From positions 1 to 64,000 of IMG/VR virus record IMGVR_UViG_3300032213_001264: a stretch of DNA of 64,000 nucleotides; one strand, written 5' to 3'. The DNA comes from a virus. A model generated the notes under the pieces. It made no database searches. It had not been told where the DNA came from and saw only the letters and a list, made by a program, of their open reading frames with translations. Below are positions 39,200 through 48,897 of the stretch, piece by piece (the stretch's first letter is position 1; each line of letters begins with the position of its first letter). Made by a program: the position numbers and the translations under genes.

Positions 39200-40032
39200 T
39201 AACATATAATAAGATAGGACATTTTGGAAGATTAGGTAATCAAATGTTTCAGTTCGCTGCCACTGTTGGTATTGCTAGAAAAGCAAATCAAGGGTTTGCG
39301 TTTCCCAAAGAGAATACAGAAGTACCTAGTGTAGAAGACTTTAAAGATGGAGTTAGACGAGAGGTCTATTTCGATTTGCCAAAATACTTTCCAAATGTAG
39401 AAAGAACTCTACAACCTTTAGAAGAGATACAAACATATCACGTAGCTCAAGAACCATACTTCCATTTCTGTCCTGATTTATTTACTGTACCTGATCAGAC
39501 AAATTTAATGGGATACTTTCAAACTGAAAAGTACTTTGAACATTGCTCTGATTTAATATTAGGATATTTTCAATTTGATAAAGAGATTAAGAAACAAGCA
39601 GAAAATAATTTTCCACATTTTCCTAGTAAAGTAGAATATGTATCAATACATTTAAGAAGAGGAGATTATGCAGGTCTTCAACAGTTCCATCCAGTTATGG
39701 ATGCAGATTATTATTTCGATGCTATGACTGAATTCATGGATGGAGATTACTGCTTCTTAATATTTTCTGATGATATACAATATGCCAAAGAATTATTTGG
39801 AGAACAAGAGAATATTGTTTATGTAGAAGGAAACGATCCAGCAGTAGATATGTGCATGATGACTATGTGTGATCACAACGTAATAGCAAATAGTAGTTTC
39901 AGTTGGTGGGGTGCATGGTTAAACGATAATACAAACAAAAAGGTTGTAGCTCCAAAAAGATGGTTCGGACCTGCATACAAGCACGTTCACAATACAAAAG
40001 ATTTATACCCTGAATCATGGATAGTAAAGTAA
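39196..40032 (+). CDS. Fucosyltransferase-like (GT11)
   Basis: A 278-aa enzyme with the GT11 motifs: GRLGNQMFQFAAT at the N-terminus, HLRRGDYAG in the middle and SSFSWWGAWLN near residue 235. GT11 enzymes transfer L-fucose in alpha-1,2 linkage, which fits the GDP-L-fucose pathway upstream. Overlaps both neighbours. Confidence 0.92.
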   Translation: MITYNKIGHFGRLGNQMFQFAATVGIARKANQGFAFPKENTEVPSVEDFKDGVRREVYFDLPKYFPNVERTLQPLEEIQTYHVAQEPYFHFCPDLFTVPDQTNLMGYFQTEKYFEHCSDLILGYFQFDKEIKKQAENNFPHFPSKVEYVSIHLRRGDYAGLQQFHPVMDADYYFDAMTEFMDGDYCFLIFSDDIQYAKELFGEQENIVYVEGNDPAVDMCMMTMCDHNVIANSSFSWWGAWLNDNTNKKVVAPKRWFGPAYKHVHNTKDLYPESWIVK

Positions 40033-40733
40033 AACCATTCTTTAGTGTAGCCATACCCACATGGGGAATTCGAGGTAAAGGGGTAGAGTACTTAGAACAC
40101 TCATTTAACATACTAGCTCAACAGAGTTTTACAGATTTTGAAGTAGTTGTATCAGATCATAGCGAAGATAATGATATAGAGAACTTGTGTAATTCTTGGA
40201 GTTCTATGATGGATATTAAGTACATAAGAAACTCTTATGGTCGAGGTAAGATAGCACCGAATTTGAATAATGCAATAAAACATTCCAATGGTGTATTCAT
40301 TAAGATGTTATTTCAAGACGATTTTCTTTACGACACTGATTCACTTCAGATCATATTCGATAGTATAGCAGAGAATCAAGATAAGGATTGGTTTATCACC
40401 TCTTGTGTACATACCGATGATTGCATCACGATGTATGATAGAATGACTCCATACTATCACAGTCGTATATATGTAGGAGTAAACACTATAAGTTGTCCTT
40501 CTGTATTAACTGTTCGTAAAGAAGCAGATATGCCTATATTTGATGAGTCTCTGAATTGGTTAGTTGACGTGGAATACTATAAAAGATTGCATGACGCATA
40601 CGGAGATCCAGTTGTGATTGATATCATTTGTGCAGTCAATAGAAACGCAGAAGTTAGAGCTACTAACATAATAACAGAAAAGCAAAAGCAAGAAGAAATA
40701 TCAAGAGTAATAAGAATGTATGAAACTAAATAA
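40017..40733 (+). CDS. Family 2 glycosyltransferase
   Basis: A 238-aa GT-A fold enzyme: FFSVAIPTWGIRGKGVEYLEHSF, DFEVVVSDHSEDN and a metal site in KMLFQDDFLYD. The middle includes NLNNAIKHSNG, typical of GT2. Overlaps the fucosyltransferase gene by 16 bases. Confidence 0.88.
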   Translation: MDSKVKPFFSVAIPTWGIRGKGVEYLEHSFNILAQQSFTDFEVVVSDHSEDNDIENLCNSWSSMMDIKYIRNSYGRGKIAPNLNNAIKHSNGVFIKMLFQDDFLYDTDSLQIIFDSIAENQDKDWFITSCVHTDDCITMYDRMTPYYHSRIYVGVNTISCPSVLTVRKEADMPIFDESLNWLVDVEYYKRLHDAYGDPVVIDIICAVNRNAEVRATNIITEKQKQEEISRVIRMYETK

Positions 40734-41376
40734 CGTAACCATCGCTGCTGTAGCAGGCACTAAAGCTGTCGAAACTTTAAAGGCTATCAAGTACTCTATG
40801 AGAGAATTGGAGTTTGACCGTGCGATCCTAATTACTCCTGACGATATACAAGATGACGTGGTAGAGATAATCAAATGTGAACCGTTAAACTACGAACAAT
40901 ATAATCACTTTATAGTTTATAGATTGCACGAGTATATTAACACAACACATTGCTTATTAGTTCAGAATGATGGATATGTAGTGAATCCAGATAGTTGGCA
41001 AGACGAGTGGATGCAATACGATTATATAGGAGCTTTATGGCCATTACCTCAAGATGACTTTTCTTTTAGAGATCAAGATGGTAACATACAAAGAATGGGC
41101 AACGGAGGATTCACACTAAGAAGTAAAAAGTTATTATGTGTGGCAAAAGATTTAGATTTAGAATGGAAACAGTATTATGGATTCTATCATGAAGATGGAT
41201 TCTTTTGTTGTCATCATAGAAAAACTTATGAATCAGCAGGATGTAAGTTTGCTCCAATAGAAGTGGCAGCTGAGTTCAGTCATGAAACTATGGTAGCAGA
41301 GAACTATGGAAACATACCATTCGGATTTCATGGAAGAGACAATTATTATTATCACGTAACACAAAAAAGTTTATAA
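40720..41376 (+). CDS. DUF5672 (glycosyltransferase-like)
   Basis: A 218-aa protein matching DUF5672: CLLVQNDGYVVNPDSWQDEWMQYDYIGALWP and MGNGGFTLRSKKLL. The family is found in glycan clusters of bacteria, viruses and fungi and is thought to be glycosyltransferase-related. Overlaps the preceding gene by 14 bases. Confidence 0.85.
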   Translation: MKLNNVTIAAVAGTKAVETLKAIKYSMRELEFDRAILITPDDIQDDVVEIIKCEPLNYEQYNHFIVYRLHEYINTTHCLLVQNDGYVVNPDSWQDEWMQYDYIGALWPLPQDDFSFRDQDGNIQRMGNGGFTLRSKKLLCVAKDLDLEWKQYYGFYHEDGFFCCHHRKTYESAGCKFAPIEVAAEFSHETMVAENYGNIPFGFHGRDNYYYHVTQKSL

Positions 41377-41951
41377 TGAGCAATCAAGAAAGATTAGAAC
41401 AGCTGTTTAATACTCCACGTATGGGTCACGCAGCATTAGAACCTCACAATAGTGTAAGAGGTTTGTATGAATTAATACAACACTACTTCAAACCAGAATT
41501 TGTGATGGCAGAGATTGGATCTTTTCAAGGAGTTTCAACTATGTTATTTGCAATGCATGTTCAAAAAATATATAGCGTAGACTGTTACGACTACGTAGTA
41601 CCTGAATCAGGAAGAATTCCATCTCACGATCAATTGTTTGTTGATGCTGAGAAGTTGTTCTTAGAGCGCACATCAGATATTAAAAACATTATTAAAGTTA
41701 GAAAGTCTAGTGTTGACGCAGCAAAAGAATTTGAAGACCGAACATTAGATGCTGTGTATGTAGATGCTGAACATGATCCTATCAGCGTTAGATCTGATAT
41801 AAATGCATGGAGAAATAAAATTAAAGTAGGTGGTATTTTATGTGGTCATGATTTTTATCTTCCACATATCTACACAATATTATTAGAAGAAGGATTAGTT
41901 AACGAATTGTACACATATCCAGACAGTTCATGGTCTGTAATAATTAAATAG
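41376..41951 (+). CDS. Class I SAM-dependent methyltransferase-like
   Basis: A 191-aa protein with MAEIGSFQGVSTMLFA (SAM-binding loop), YSVDCYDYV, DAVYVDAEHDP and GGILCGHDF, typical of the Methyltransf_24 type that works on sugars or small molecules. It could O-methylate a glycan made by this island. Confidence 0.85.
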   Translation: MSNQERLEQLFNTPRMGHAALEPHNSVRGLYELIQHYFKPEFVMAEIGSFQGVSTMLFAMHVQKIYSVDCYDYVVPESGRIPSHDQLFVDAEKLFLERTSDIKNIIKVRKSSVDAAKEFEDRTLDAVYVDAEHDPISVRSDINAWRNKIKVGGILCGHDFYLPHIYTILLEEGLVNELYTYPDSSWSVIIK

Positions 41952-41952
41952 T

Positions 41953-42948
41953 ATGAAAGTATTAATAACAGGAGTAGCAGGTTTATTAGGTTCAAGACTT
42001 GCAGATTGGATTATAGATAACAAACCAGAAGTAGAAGTAGTTGGTATCGATGATTTATCAGGTGGATACTTAGAGAATGTAAACCCAAAGGTTAACTTCT
42101 GGCAAATGAACTTAGTAGAACATCCTATTGAGAATTGTTTTTCTACTAATCAATTTGATTACGTATTCCACTTTGCGGCTTACGCAGCAGAAGGTTTGAG
42201 TCCATTCATTAGACAATATAACTACGACAATAACTTAGTAGCGACAGCAAGAGTTGTAAACAATTGTATTAAGTACGATGTTAAGAGATTGATCTTTACT
42301 TCTACTTTAGCTGTATATGGTCATGGTTACGGTGGTATATTCGATGAAGCTCAAGTACCAAAGCCAATAGATCCATACGGAGTTGCTAAGTACGCTTGTG
42401 AGATGGATATTCAAATAGCAGGTGAACAACACGGTTTAGATTGGTGTATCATTAGACCACACAATGTATACGGTCGTAAGCAAAATATATGGGACAAGTA
42501 TCGTAACGTGTTAGGCATTTGGATGTATCAACACATGAATGCAGAACCAATGACAATCTTTGGAGACGGTACACAAACAAGAGCGTTCAGTTGTATCGAT
42601 GATATAGTTGAACCATTATGGAATTCAGCAGTAGAACCAAGAGCATCTAAAGAGATTATCAATTTAGGTGGAGTTGAAGAGTGGAGTATCAACGATGCAA
42701 ATAAAGTATTAAGAGACATAATCAAATACGGAGCAGAGTATCAATATAAAGAAGGAAGACACGAAGTAAAGCATTCAATTCCTACGTATCAGAAATCAGA
42801 AGACATTCTTGGTTTTAAACATAAGACTACATTAGAAGAGGGACTATACGATATGTGGCTATGGGCACAACGTCAACCAAATAGAGAGAGATTCGTTTGG
42901 CCTTCATACGAATTAGACAAAGGCATTTATTCATTCTGGAAAAAGTAA
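41953..42948 (+). CDS. NAD-dependent sugar epimerase (UDP-hexose 4-epimerase-like)
   Basis: A 331-aa extended SDR: GVAGLLGSRLADW, FTSTLAVYGHGYG and YGVAK (YxxxK), with RPHNVYG and IFGDGTQTRAFSCIDDIV. The pattern is close to UDP-glucose/UDP-GlcNAc 4-epimerases. Exact substrate unknown. Two bases after the methyltransferase gene. Confidence 0.9.
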   Translation: MKVLITGVAGLLGSRLADWIIDNKPEVEVVGIDDLSGGYLENVNPKVNFWQMNLVEHPIENCFSTNQFDYVFHFAAYAAEGLSPFIRQYNYDNNLVATARVVNNCIKYDVKRLIFTSTLAVYGHGYGGIFDEAQVPKPIDPYGVAKYACEMDIQIAGEQHGLDWCIIRPHNVYGRKQNIWDKYRNVLGIWMYQHMNAEPMTIFGDGTQTRAFSCIDDIVEPLWNSAVEPRASKEIINLGGVEEWSINDANKVLRDIIKYGAEYQYKEGRHEVKHSIPTYQKSEDILGFKHKTTLEEGLYDMWLWAQRQPNRERFVWPSYELDKGIYSFWKK

Positions 42949-42949
42949 T

Positions 42950-43843
42950 ATGATATACACACAGTTCATGTACGGTCAAGGTTTCGGTAACCAACTTGCA
43001 GTCTACGTAACTACTAGAGCGATAGCTAAAAGAAATGGTTACGAGTTCGGTTATACTGGATTGGAGAACTTCGGTGATAGAAGATACAACGATAAAGGTG
43101 TGTACTTTATGGACATTGATTTGGGTATACAAGTACCTGAGCATGAGTATAACATGTACACAGAAAAAGAAACAAGAATAAAGCTAGATCATTCAGAACA
43201 TGATCGTACTCACGGTTGCGATATAAGATTAATAGATCAAGATTTATTGAACGTAGTTGACGATACTAGAATCATGGGTATCATGCAAGGTGAAGATTAT
43301 TTTTGGGATTATAGAGAAGAGATTAAAGATTGGTTAAAAGTAAAACCAGAATTTGATTGCACAGATTTTAGAAGCGATGATATATGCGTATTGAATATCA
43401 GAGACTACGAAGCAGATCCTACACTATTTTTATCGAGAGATTATTGGGTTAGAGCAATCTATCACATGCTTAGTTTAAATTCTAATATGCAGTTCTTAAT
43501 CATAACAGAGAATCCTGATATGGCAAAGAGATTGTTACCTGAATTAGCGGATAATGTGTATCACTTTGATTTAGCTAAAGACTATTCTATTGTTAAGAAT
43601 GCTAAGTGGTTAATCATATCGAATTCAAGCTTCGCTTATTTTCCAGCAATTTGTAGCGATGCTCACTTAATCATAGCACCAAAGTATTGGGCTAGACACA
43701 ATGTATCTAATGGATATTGGTCATGTGGTTACAACGTATCTCGTAAGTTTACATACATGGATAGACAAGGTCAATTACAATCTTACACAGATGTGATGAG
43801 AGAATTTGAATTATATAAAAAAGAAAGCAAGATATATGGCTAG
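42950..43843 (+). CDS. Fucosyltransferase-like family protein (GT11-related)
   Basis: A 297-aa protein. MYGQGFGNQLAVYVTTRAIAKRNG matches the GNQ start of GT11/fucosyltransferase folds. The middle has VLNIRDYEADPTLFLSRDYW in place of HxRRGD, and ISNSSFAYFPA in the place of SSFSWW. It looks like a divergent relative of the gene at 39196; donor specificity is not certain. Confidence 0.75.
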   Translation: MIYTQFMYGQGFGNQLAVYVTTRAIAKRNGYEFGYTGLENFGDRRYNDKGVYFMDIDLGIQVPEHEYNMYTEKETRIKLDHSEHDRTHGCDIRLIDQDLLNVVDDTRIMGIMQGEDYFWDYREEIKDWLKVKPEFDCTDFRSDDICVLNIRDYEADPTLFLSRDYWVRAIYHMLSLNSNMQFLIITENPDMAKRLLPELADNVYHFDLAKDYSIVKNAKWLIISNSSFAYFPAICSDAHLIIAPKYWARHNVSNGYWSCGYNVSRKFTYMDRQGQLQSYTDVMREFELYKKESKIYG

Positions 43844-44699
43844 AGTATTTGATGTGTTTACATTCTTTAATGAATTAGATCTCTTAGAATTAAGACTAGA
43901 GATGCTAGATCCATACGTAGATCAATTCGTATTGATAGAATGTGTAGAGACTTTTTCAGGTAAACAAAAGCCATTGTACTTTCAAGATAATAAAGAAAGG
44001 TTTTCGAAGTATTTACACAAAATATACCATCACGTAACTTACGATCCACCAAAATCGTTTGAAGATTTACAACAACGTATATTAGATCCTAATACAGATA
44101 GAGATATTAAAGATGTTTGTATTCAAGCGTTAACTACTTCTAATGTACCTAAAGGAGAATTACACTGGTTAAAAGAATTTTACCAAAAGGAGATGATAAG
44201 ATTTGCTATTGAAAATGCAAACGCAGAGAATGATGATCTTATATTTGTAACTGACTTAGACGAAATATGGAATCCAGAATTGGATTATACGCAAATAGAA
44301 AACGATAAGATCTATAAATTAAAACAACTCGCGTATTCAGGTCATATCAATGTCAGATCTTCAGAAGATTGGGCAGGTACTCTATTAACTAGATATAGAA
44401 ACATAGATGGTGCATGCTTAAACCATCTCAGAACTCCATCTAAAACTAAATACGAATACGTTAATAACGGAGGTTGGCACTTTACATTCATGGGTGGACC
44501 AGACCAAATTAAACTTAAGTTAGAATCTTACGGTCACCAAGAATACAATAACGATTCTGTTAAAGACAGAGTTAAAGATTTATTGGATAATAATCAAGAC
44601 GTTTTAGGTAGAACGCATTTTAATTTTTGGATCGATGAATCACAATTACCAAAATATCTTTTAGATAATAGAGAAAAATATAAACAGTTTTTTAAATGA
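43836..44699 (+). CDS. Family 17 glycosyltransferase
   Basis: A 287-aa protein with the GT17 pattern FTFFNELDLLELRLEMLDPYVDQFVLIECVETFSG at residues 8-42, followed by KPLYFQDN and FVTDLDEIWNPE. GT17 includes beta-1,4-N-acetylglucosaminyltransferases. The ATG at 43836 is preferred as the in-frame ATG at 43806 lies inside the previous gene. Confidence 0.9.
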   Translation: MARVFDVFTFFNELDLLELRLEMLDPYVDQFVLIECVETFSGKQKPLYFQDNKERFSKYLHKIYHHVTYDPPKSFEDLQQRILDPNTDRDIKDVCIQALTTSNVPKGELHWLKEFYQKEMIRFAIENANAENDDLIFVTDLDEIWNPELDYTQIENDKIYKLKQLAYSGHINVRSSEDWAGTLLTRYRNIDGACLNHLRTPSKTKYEYVNNGGWHFTFMGGPDQIKLKLESYGHQEYNNDSVKDRVKDLLDNNQDVLGRTHFNFWIDESQLPKYLLDNREKYKQFFK

Positions 44700-45832
44700 T
44701 AACATTCTGCATACCAAGTAAAAATAATTTAAGATATCTAAAACCATGTATCAAATCCATTCAAGATAATTCTTACTATCCGAATGAGATCATTGTGTAT
44801 GTAGATCAAGATACAGATGGAACTGTAGAATGGTTGAGAGAGACTGGTATTAAGTTTATTCAAAATCACGAAGAGACTCCACGAGGAATTGGCTTCGCTT
44901 ACGATAATATGTTTCAATGGGCTGATAGAGAATATGTAATAGCATTTCACGCAGACATGATTCTTGGTCCTCATGCAGATAAACACATGATGGATATCAA
45001 AACAAAAGACAACATCGTATGTGCTACGCGCATAGAACCACCATTACATCCAGCTGGAATAGAGAAGATAGTGCAGGATTTTGGTATGTGGCCAGAAGAT
45101 TTGAAGATAGAAGAGTTTAACAAGTTTGTAGAAGAAAACAAAAGTGATAAGATAACAAAGAGCATCTTCGCTCCATGGTTAATTCGTAAAGATCAACATT
45201 TAGGTCACGATCCAGTATTCAGATCTGTATTCGAAGATGCTGATTTATTCAGACGCTTTAAATTACAAGGCTATGACTTAATACAATCGTGGTCTGCAAT
45301 GGTATACCATTTAACTTGTAGAGGCGGACAGTTTGCACATGCAGAAAAGATGGAAGACTTTCAAAAGAAAGACGAAGCTTGGCAAATAAATAACTCCATA
45401 TCAATGAATGAATACATTAGAAAGTGGGGAGGATTTTTAAAACAAACAGATACATTAGAACCAATACCGAATATAAAATATAACATTGGTTTAAGAATAC
45501 TAAACTGTTTTGACAGTAAAGTTCTTGGCATAGAACCATTCTTCGATCAGATACAGTGCGAAGCCGATCCTACTAATTATATTAAAGGAGCAAGCGCATT
45601 AACTTCTTTTGATTTGGCTTCTAAGTTTGTGAAAGAACTAACTACAGATATGATTTTAGAAGCAGACTATAAAGATATTCTTAATAATCAAGAACTTTTT
45701 AATTATATTCTACACAATCTACCAGAATTAATCACTAACGAAGTTGAAGAAGCTGGAGAATACGAGTTACAAGTATTCAAATTAATCGTAAGAGAGAAAA
45801 AAGAAAGCCAACCTAAATTAAAATTATGTTAA
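44696..45832 (+). CDS. Family 2 glycosyltransferase, tandem copy 1
   Basis: A 378-aa GT2 enzyme: TFCIPSKNNLRYLKPCIKSI, YVDQDTDGTVEWL, FHADMILGPHAD (metal site), then CATRIEPPLHPAGIEKIVQDFG and MVYHLTCRGG. An extra C-terminal part of about 120 residues follows the catalytic domain. Clearly paralogous to the next gene. Confidence 0.9.
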   Translation: MITFCIPSKNNLRYLKPCIKSIQDNSYYPNEIIVYVDQDTDGTVEWLRETGIKFIQNHEETPRGIGFAYDNMFQWADREYVIAFHADMILGPHADKHMMDIKTKDNIVCATRIEPPLHPAGIEKIVQDFGMWPEDLKIEEFNKFVEENKSDKITKSIFAPWLIRKDQHLGHDPVFRSVFEDADLFRRFKLQGYDLIQSWSAMVYHLTCRGGQFAHAEKMEDFQKKDEAWQINNSISMNEYIRKWGGFLKQTDTLEPIPNIKYNIGLRILNCFDSKVLGIEPFFDQIQCEADPTNYIKGASALTSFDLASKFVKELTTDMILEADYKDILNNQELFNYILHNLPELITNEVEEAGEYELQVFKLIVREKKESQPKLKLC

Positions 45833-47001
45833 CACAAGAACAAGTTACATTAGTTATACCATCGAGTAATAATCTAAGACACTTAAAGAATGCATATCAA
45901 AGTATAAAGACACATGCACAATATTGTAAGATCGTTATGTTAGACGATGGATCTACAGACGGTACCACAGAATGGTTAGCAGGTTTAAGTGATGATAATA
46001 TTACAGCAATATATAGATCTTCTGAAAGAGTAGGTCATACTATATTATATGATAAAGGAATTGAATTAGCGCAAACAGAAGTGGTTGGTATCATGCACGC
46101 AGATATGATATTAGGTCCTTACTACTTAGAGAATATGCTTAAGCATTTACAAAAAGAAACTGTAGTGTGTGCAACAAGAGTAGAACCGCCTTTACACCCA
46201 GCAGGCAAAGAGAAAATCATTAGAGATTTTGGTACTGACTTTGACAATCTAAACTTAAATGCATTTGAGGCATACGTTTTAGAAGCGCAACACGAGTACA
46301 AAGATTTAACCACTAATGGTATGTTTGCACCGTGGATTATATACAAAGAAGACTTCGTTGCAATGGGAGGACATGACAAACTATTCGCGCCATTCCCTTA
46401 CGAAGACTCGGATATATTCCAAAGATGGATGCTACACGGATACGAACTAATCCAGTCAAGAGATGCATTCGTATACCACTTAACTTGTAGAGGACATAGA
46501 TGGACAGAAGAGATTGGTAAAGACGATGACTACTTTAAGAATGCTTCAGCAAAAGCGGCAAGAAACTACATTAGAAAATGGGGTAGCTGGATTGACAATG
46601 ACGAATATCAAAGACCAATATTAAAACCGAGGTACGATATAGGAATAGTCGTAGAAAATTGTGATGCGAACCTATTGTTATCATTAGAGCCCTGGTTCAA
46701 TAACATATATGTAGATCAGTCTATAATTGCTGACTATATAGAATATGAGCAACCTAAGACAGACCTAATCCTTGAAGCTAGGGTGCGTCCAATAGATGAA
46801 CCAAAGCAGAACGATATACTTATCTACTTTGACGCAAAGGACAATGTAGATCTAAACATTGTTCCCAATATACAGGTTATTATTAGAGAGTCTGTGGATG
46901 CTGTAGGTACTTACGAATACAATGGGTTGAAGATAGATGTATTGCAAATGGTAGATCATACAGACAAAATGATGGGTACATTCATCAAGAACGTATTCTA
47001 A
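45826..47001 (+). CDS. Family 2 glycosyltransferase, tandem copy 2
   Basis: A 391-aa GT2 enzyme sharing IPSSNNLRHLKNAYQSI, MHADMILGPYY, CATRVEPPLHPAGKEKIIRDFG and FVYHLTCRG with the preceding gene. The pair is a tandem duplication with diverged C-terminal regions, probably different acceptors. Last gene of the glycan island. Confidence 0.9.
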   Translation: MLTQEQVTLVIPSSNNLRHLKNAYQSIKTHAQYCKIVMLDDGSTDGTTEWLAGLSDDNITAIYRSSERVGHTILYDKGIELAQTEVVGIMHADMILGPYYLENMLKHLQKETVVCATRVEPPLHPAGKEKIIRDFGTDFDNLNLNAFEAYVLEAQHEYKDLTTNGMFAPWIIYKEDFVAMGGHDKLFAPFPYEDSDIFQRWMLHGYELIQSRDAFVYHLTCRGHRWTEEIGKDDDYFKNASAKAARNYIRKWGSWIDNDEYQRPILKPRYDIGIVVENCDANLLLSLEPWFNNIYVDQSIIADYIEYEQPKTDLILEARVRPIDEPKQNDILIYFDAKDNVDLNIVPNIQVIIRESVDAVGTYEYNGLKIDVLQMVDHTDKMMGTFIKNVF

Positions 47002-47009
47002 ATATTTAT
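47002..47009 (+). promoter_or_regulatory. ATATTTAT promoter-like element after glycan island
   Basis: Exact motif copy right after the glycosyltransferase stop and 14 bases before the next ATG. It marks a likely transcription start for the gene block that follows. Confidence 0.45.
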
Positions 47010-47023
47010 AAGATAAAAGAACA

Positions 47024-47350
47024 ATGGCCCTTTCACAGCAACCTAGATACCCAGTAAGTTTAACAATAGATGGCAAAAAGATGCCATTCATCATACAGTT
47101 CGATGTAAACGATAACCCAACCAAAATGGGTTTAAAAATGCAATTCATCTTGACTGATGAGCCTCAAGATCCAAGAGATAAGCAGGAGTTGGCAAACAAA
47201 ATATCTGTAGCCCTACAAAAAAGATTGGGAGATGCTGGAATTACAGTGGCTTACGATGATAGAAATGCTTACAAAAATGTGATAGGCTTCACTATTCCTT
47301 TGACCTCAGTATCAGATATGATAATGAAGGCATTCAAAGGCGCAGAATAA
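47024..47350 (+). CDS. Hypothetical protein
   Basis: A 108-aa protein with YPVSLTIDGKKMPFIIQFDVNDNP and later VSDMIMKAFKG. It looks like a small alpha/beta domain. Start with an ATATTTAT element upstream suggests late or separate expression. Structural protein possible but not shown. Confidence 0.65.
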   Translation: MALSQQPRYPVSLTIDGKKMPFIIQFDVNDNPTKMGLKMQFILTDEPQDPRDKQELANKISVALQKRLGDAGITVAYDDRNAYKNVIGFTIPLTSVSDMIMKAFKGAE

Positions 47351-47366
47351 AACAATCATAATCGTT

Positions 47367-47708
47367 ATGAAAAACAACAGACCTCCTCGTGCAATCTTCG
47401 AAAACGTAGAGACATTAAAAGCACATGAGATACAAACCTCAGAGATATTAAAGACTCTGATTAAGAACGAAGTCCCTAAATCTATAGAATATGCTATAGA
47501 TAATAAGAAGACTTTTGCTTCTATATTCGAAATTAACGATTCAAATTGCTACATAGAATTACACAAGAATCAATGGGTTCAAGCACTAGAAACATGTATC
47601 ATATTCTACATAGAAGAAGAGGATTACGAATCGTGTAACAAGATTACCAAACTAATAGAAAAGATAAAGAAGAAGCCGAAGAAGGTAGTCACTAAACCAA
47701 AACTATAA
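47367..47708 (+). CDS. Hypothetical protein
   Basis: A 113-aa, mostly helical protein with a very basic C-terminus (KKKPKKVVTKPKL). No motif recognised. Two bases before the next gene. Confidence 0.65.
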   Translation: MKNNRPPRAIFENVETLKAHEIQTSEILKTLIKNEVPKSIEYAIDNKKTFASIFEINDSNCYIELHKNQWVQALETCIIFYIEEEDYESCNKITKLIEKIKKKPKKVVTKPKL

Positions 47709-47710
47709 CA

Positions 47711-48118
47711 ATGGCAGAAGATTTCAAAGAAATACAAACAGCAGTAGACGGAATATTAAATGTTAAGTCTTACGTTAGAAGAAAGAAGAGAACTGCATTA
47801 GACAAGAAGAAGGAGATGTTTGTACAGATGATGAATTCTATGGAAGAGATAACAGTGAGACAAGCATTGTTGTATGCTGATATGGATATGGATATGTTTA
47901 AATACGACGAGAAGTTTTTATCTATTATAGATCTAATGTATTACTTGCATTTTGGTGAAGCCTGTTCAGATATGATAGCATTCTATCTTTATGATAGACG
48001 AAATCCAGATGGCACATTAAATGCATTAGTAGATGAATCAGGTCAAGAAATAATACTAGAAACGCCTTACGATCTTTGGAGTCTCATGGTAAATCTTAAT
48101 CCAAAAATACAGGACTAG
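47711..48118 (+). CDS. Hypothetical protein
   Basis: A 135-aa protein with a Lys/Arg-rich N-terminus and a region rich in Met, Asp and Tyr (YADMDMDMFKYDE). No family recognised. It overlaps the next start by one base (TAGTG). Confidence 0.65.
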   Translation: MAEDFKEIQTAVDGILNVKSYVRRKKRTALDKKKEMFVQMMNSMEEITVRQALLYADMDMDMFKYDEKFLSIIDLMYYLHFGEACSDMIAFYLYDRRNPDGTLNALVDESGQEIILETPYDLWSLMVNLNPKIQD

Positions 48119-48798
48119 TGGAAGAGAATATAGAAAAGCCTAACTTCGCCTATCAAGGTCTGCAAATTACTGAAGATCAGATATGGGAAGCAATGAAGAA
48201 TACTCGCAGCAATCACGAGGCTGCAAGATGGATGCAGATCACTTACATTACGTACAAGAAATATGCAAGTAAGTATATAGACAGAGATACCGGTAAGACT
48301 TTGTTTGAATTACACATGAATCAATCAGCTAAAGGAATACCTAAGAATTTTCAAGGCAGTAATTTTAAGCGAGACTTGGATGAGATGCTTACAGAGAAAC
48401 AAGTGTCAAATCCACAGAGAATTGCTAAGCTCAAAGATCTACTAATGAAAGATGGTAGATTAGGATACTGTTGTGCCGAGTGCGATTTTAAAGAGAGACG
48501 TATACTCGATATGAAAGTTCCTTTGCTTATTAACTTTGTAAATGGTAACAAATCTGATTGGAGATTAGAGAATTTAAGATGGTTGTGTTACAATTGCAGT
48601 TTCTTATTTGCAGTAGATCCATTCAGCGATCGCATTACTCGTAATATAGAATCAAAATACATACACGACGAAGATGTATTAGAAGAAAACAATACGAAGT
48701 TCTACGACTTAGATCCTTTTTATTTAGAACACTTACAGAGAATAGGCTACGACGATAAAGGTAACCTAAACGTAGACGATATCATAGACTACAAATAA
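48118..48798 (+). CDS. HTH plus degenerate HNH-like zinc protein
   Basis: A 226-aa protein with GTG start overlapping the previous TAG. About residues 18-55 look like a helix-turn-helix (NHEAARWMQITYITYKKYASKYI). Residues about 120-162 have CCAEC, then INFVNGNKSDWRLENLRWLCYNCSF: this is the HNH pattern, but the first His and the last His are replaced. It may thus bind DNA without cutting. The block of genes at 47.0-48.8 kb ends with it and a terminator. Confidence 0.65.
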   Translation: MEENIEKPNFAYQGLQITEDQIWEAMKNTRSNHEAARWMQITYITYKKYASKYIDRDTGKTLFELHMNQSAKGIPKNFQGSNFKRDLDEMLTEKQVSNPQRIAKLKDLLMKDGRLGYCCAECDFKERRILDMKVPLLINFVNGNKSDWRLENLRWLCYNCSFLFAVDPFSDRITRNIESKYIHDEDVLEENNTKFYDLDPFYLEHLQRIGYDDKGNLNVDDIIDYK

Positions 48799-48835
48799 CC
48801 GTTTCCAACGCGTTATATATCAATAAAATCATAAT

Positions 48836-48897
48836 GTGCAACTGATTGGTTTTCAGCCAGATACAACTGGTTGGTTATCAATAAGTTGCACTTTTTT
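48836..48897 (+). terminator. Terminator with long structured loop
   Basis: GTGCAACT (48836-48843) pairs with AGTTGCAC (48884-48891), followed by six T. The 40-base loop holds a CCAG/CTGG stem and two AACTGRTTGGTT repeats, so it is larger than a simple terminator and may be regulated. Confidence 0.75.
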
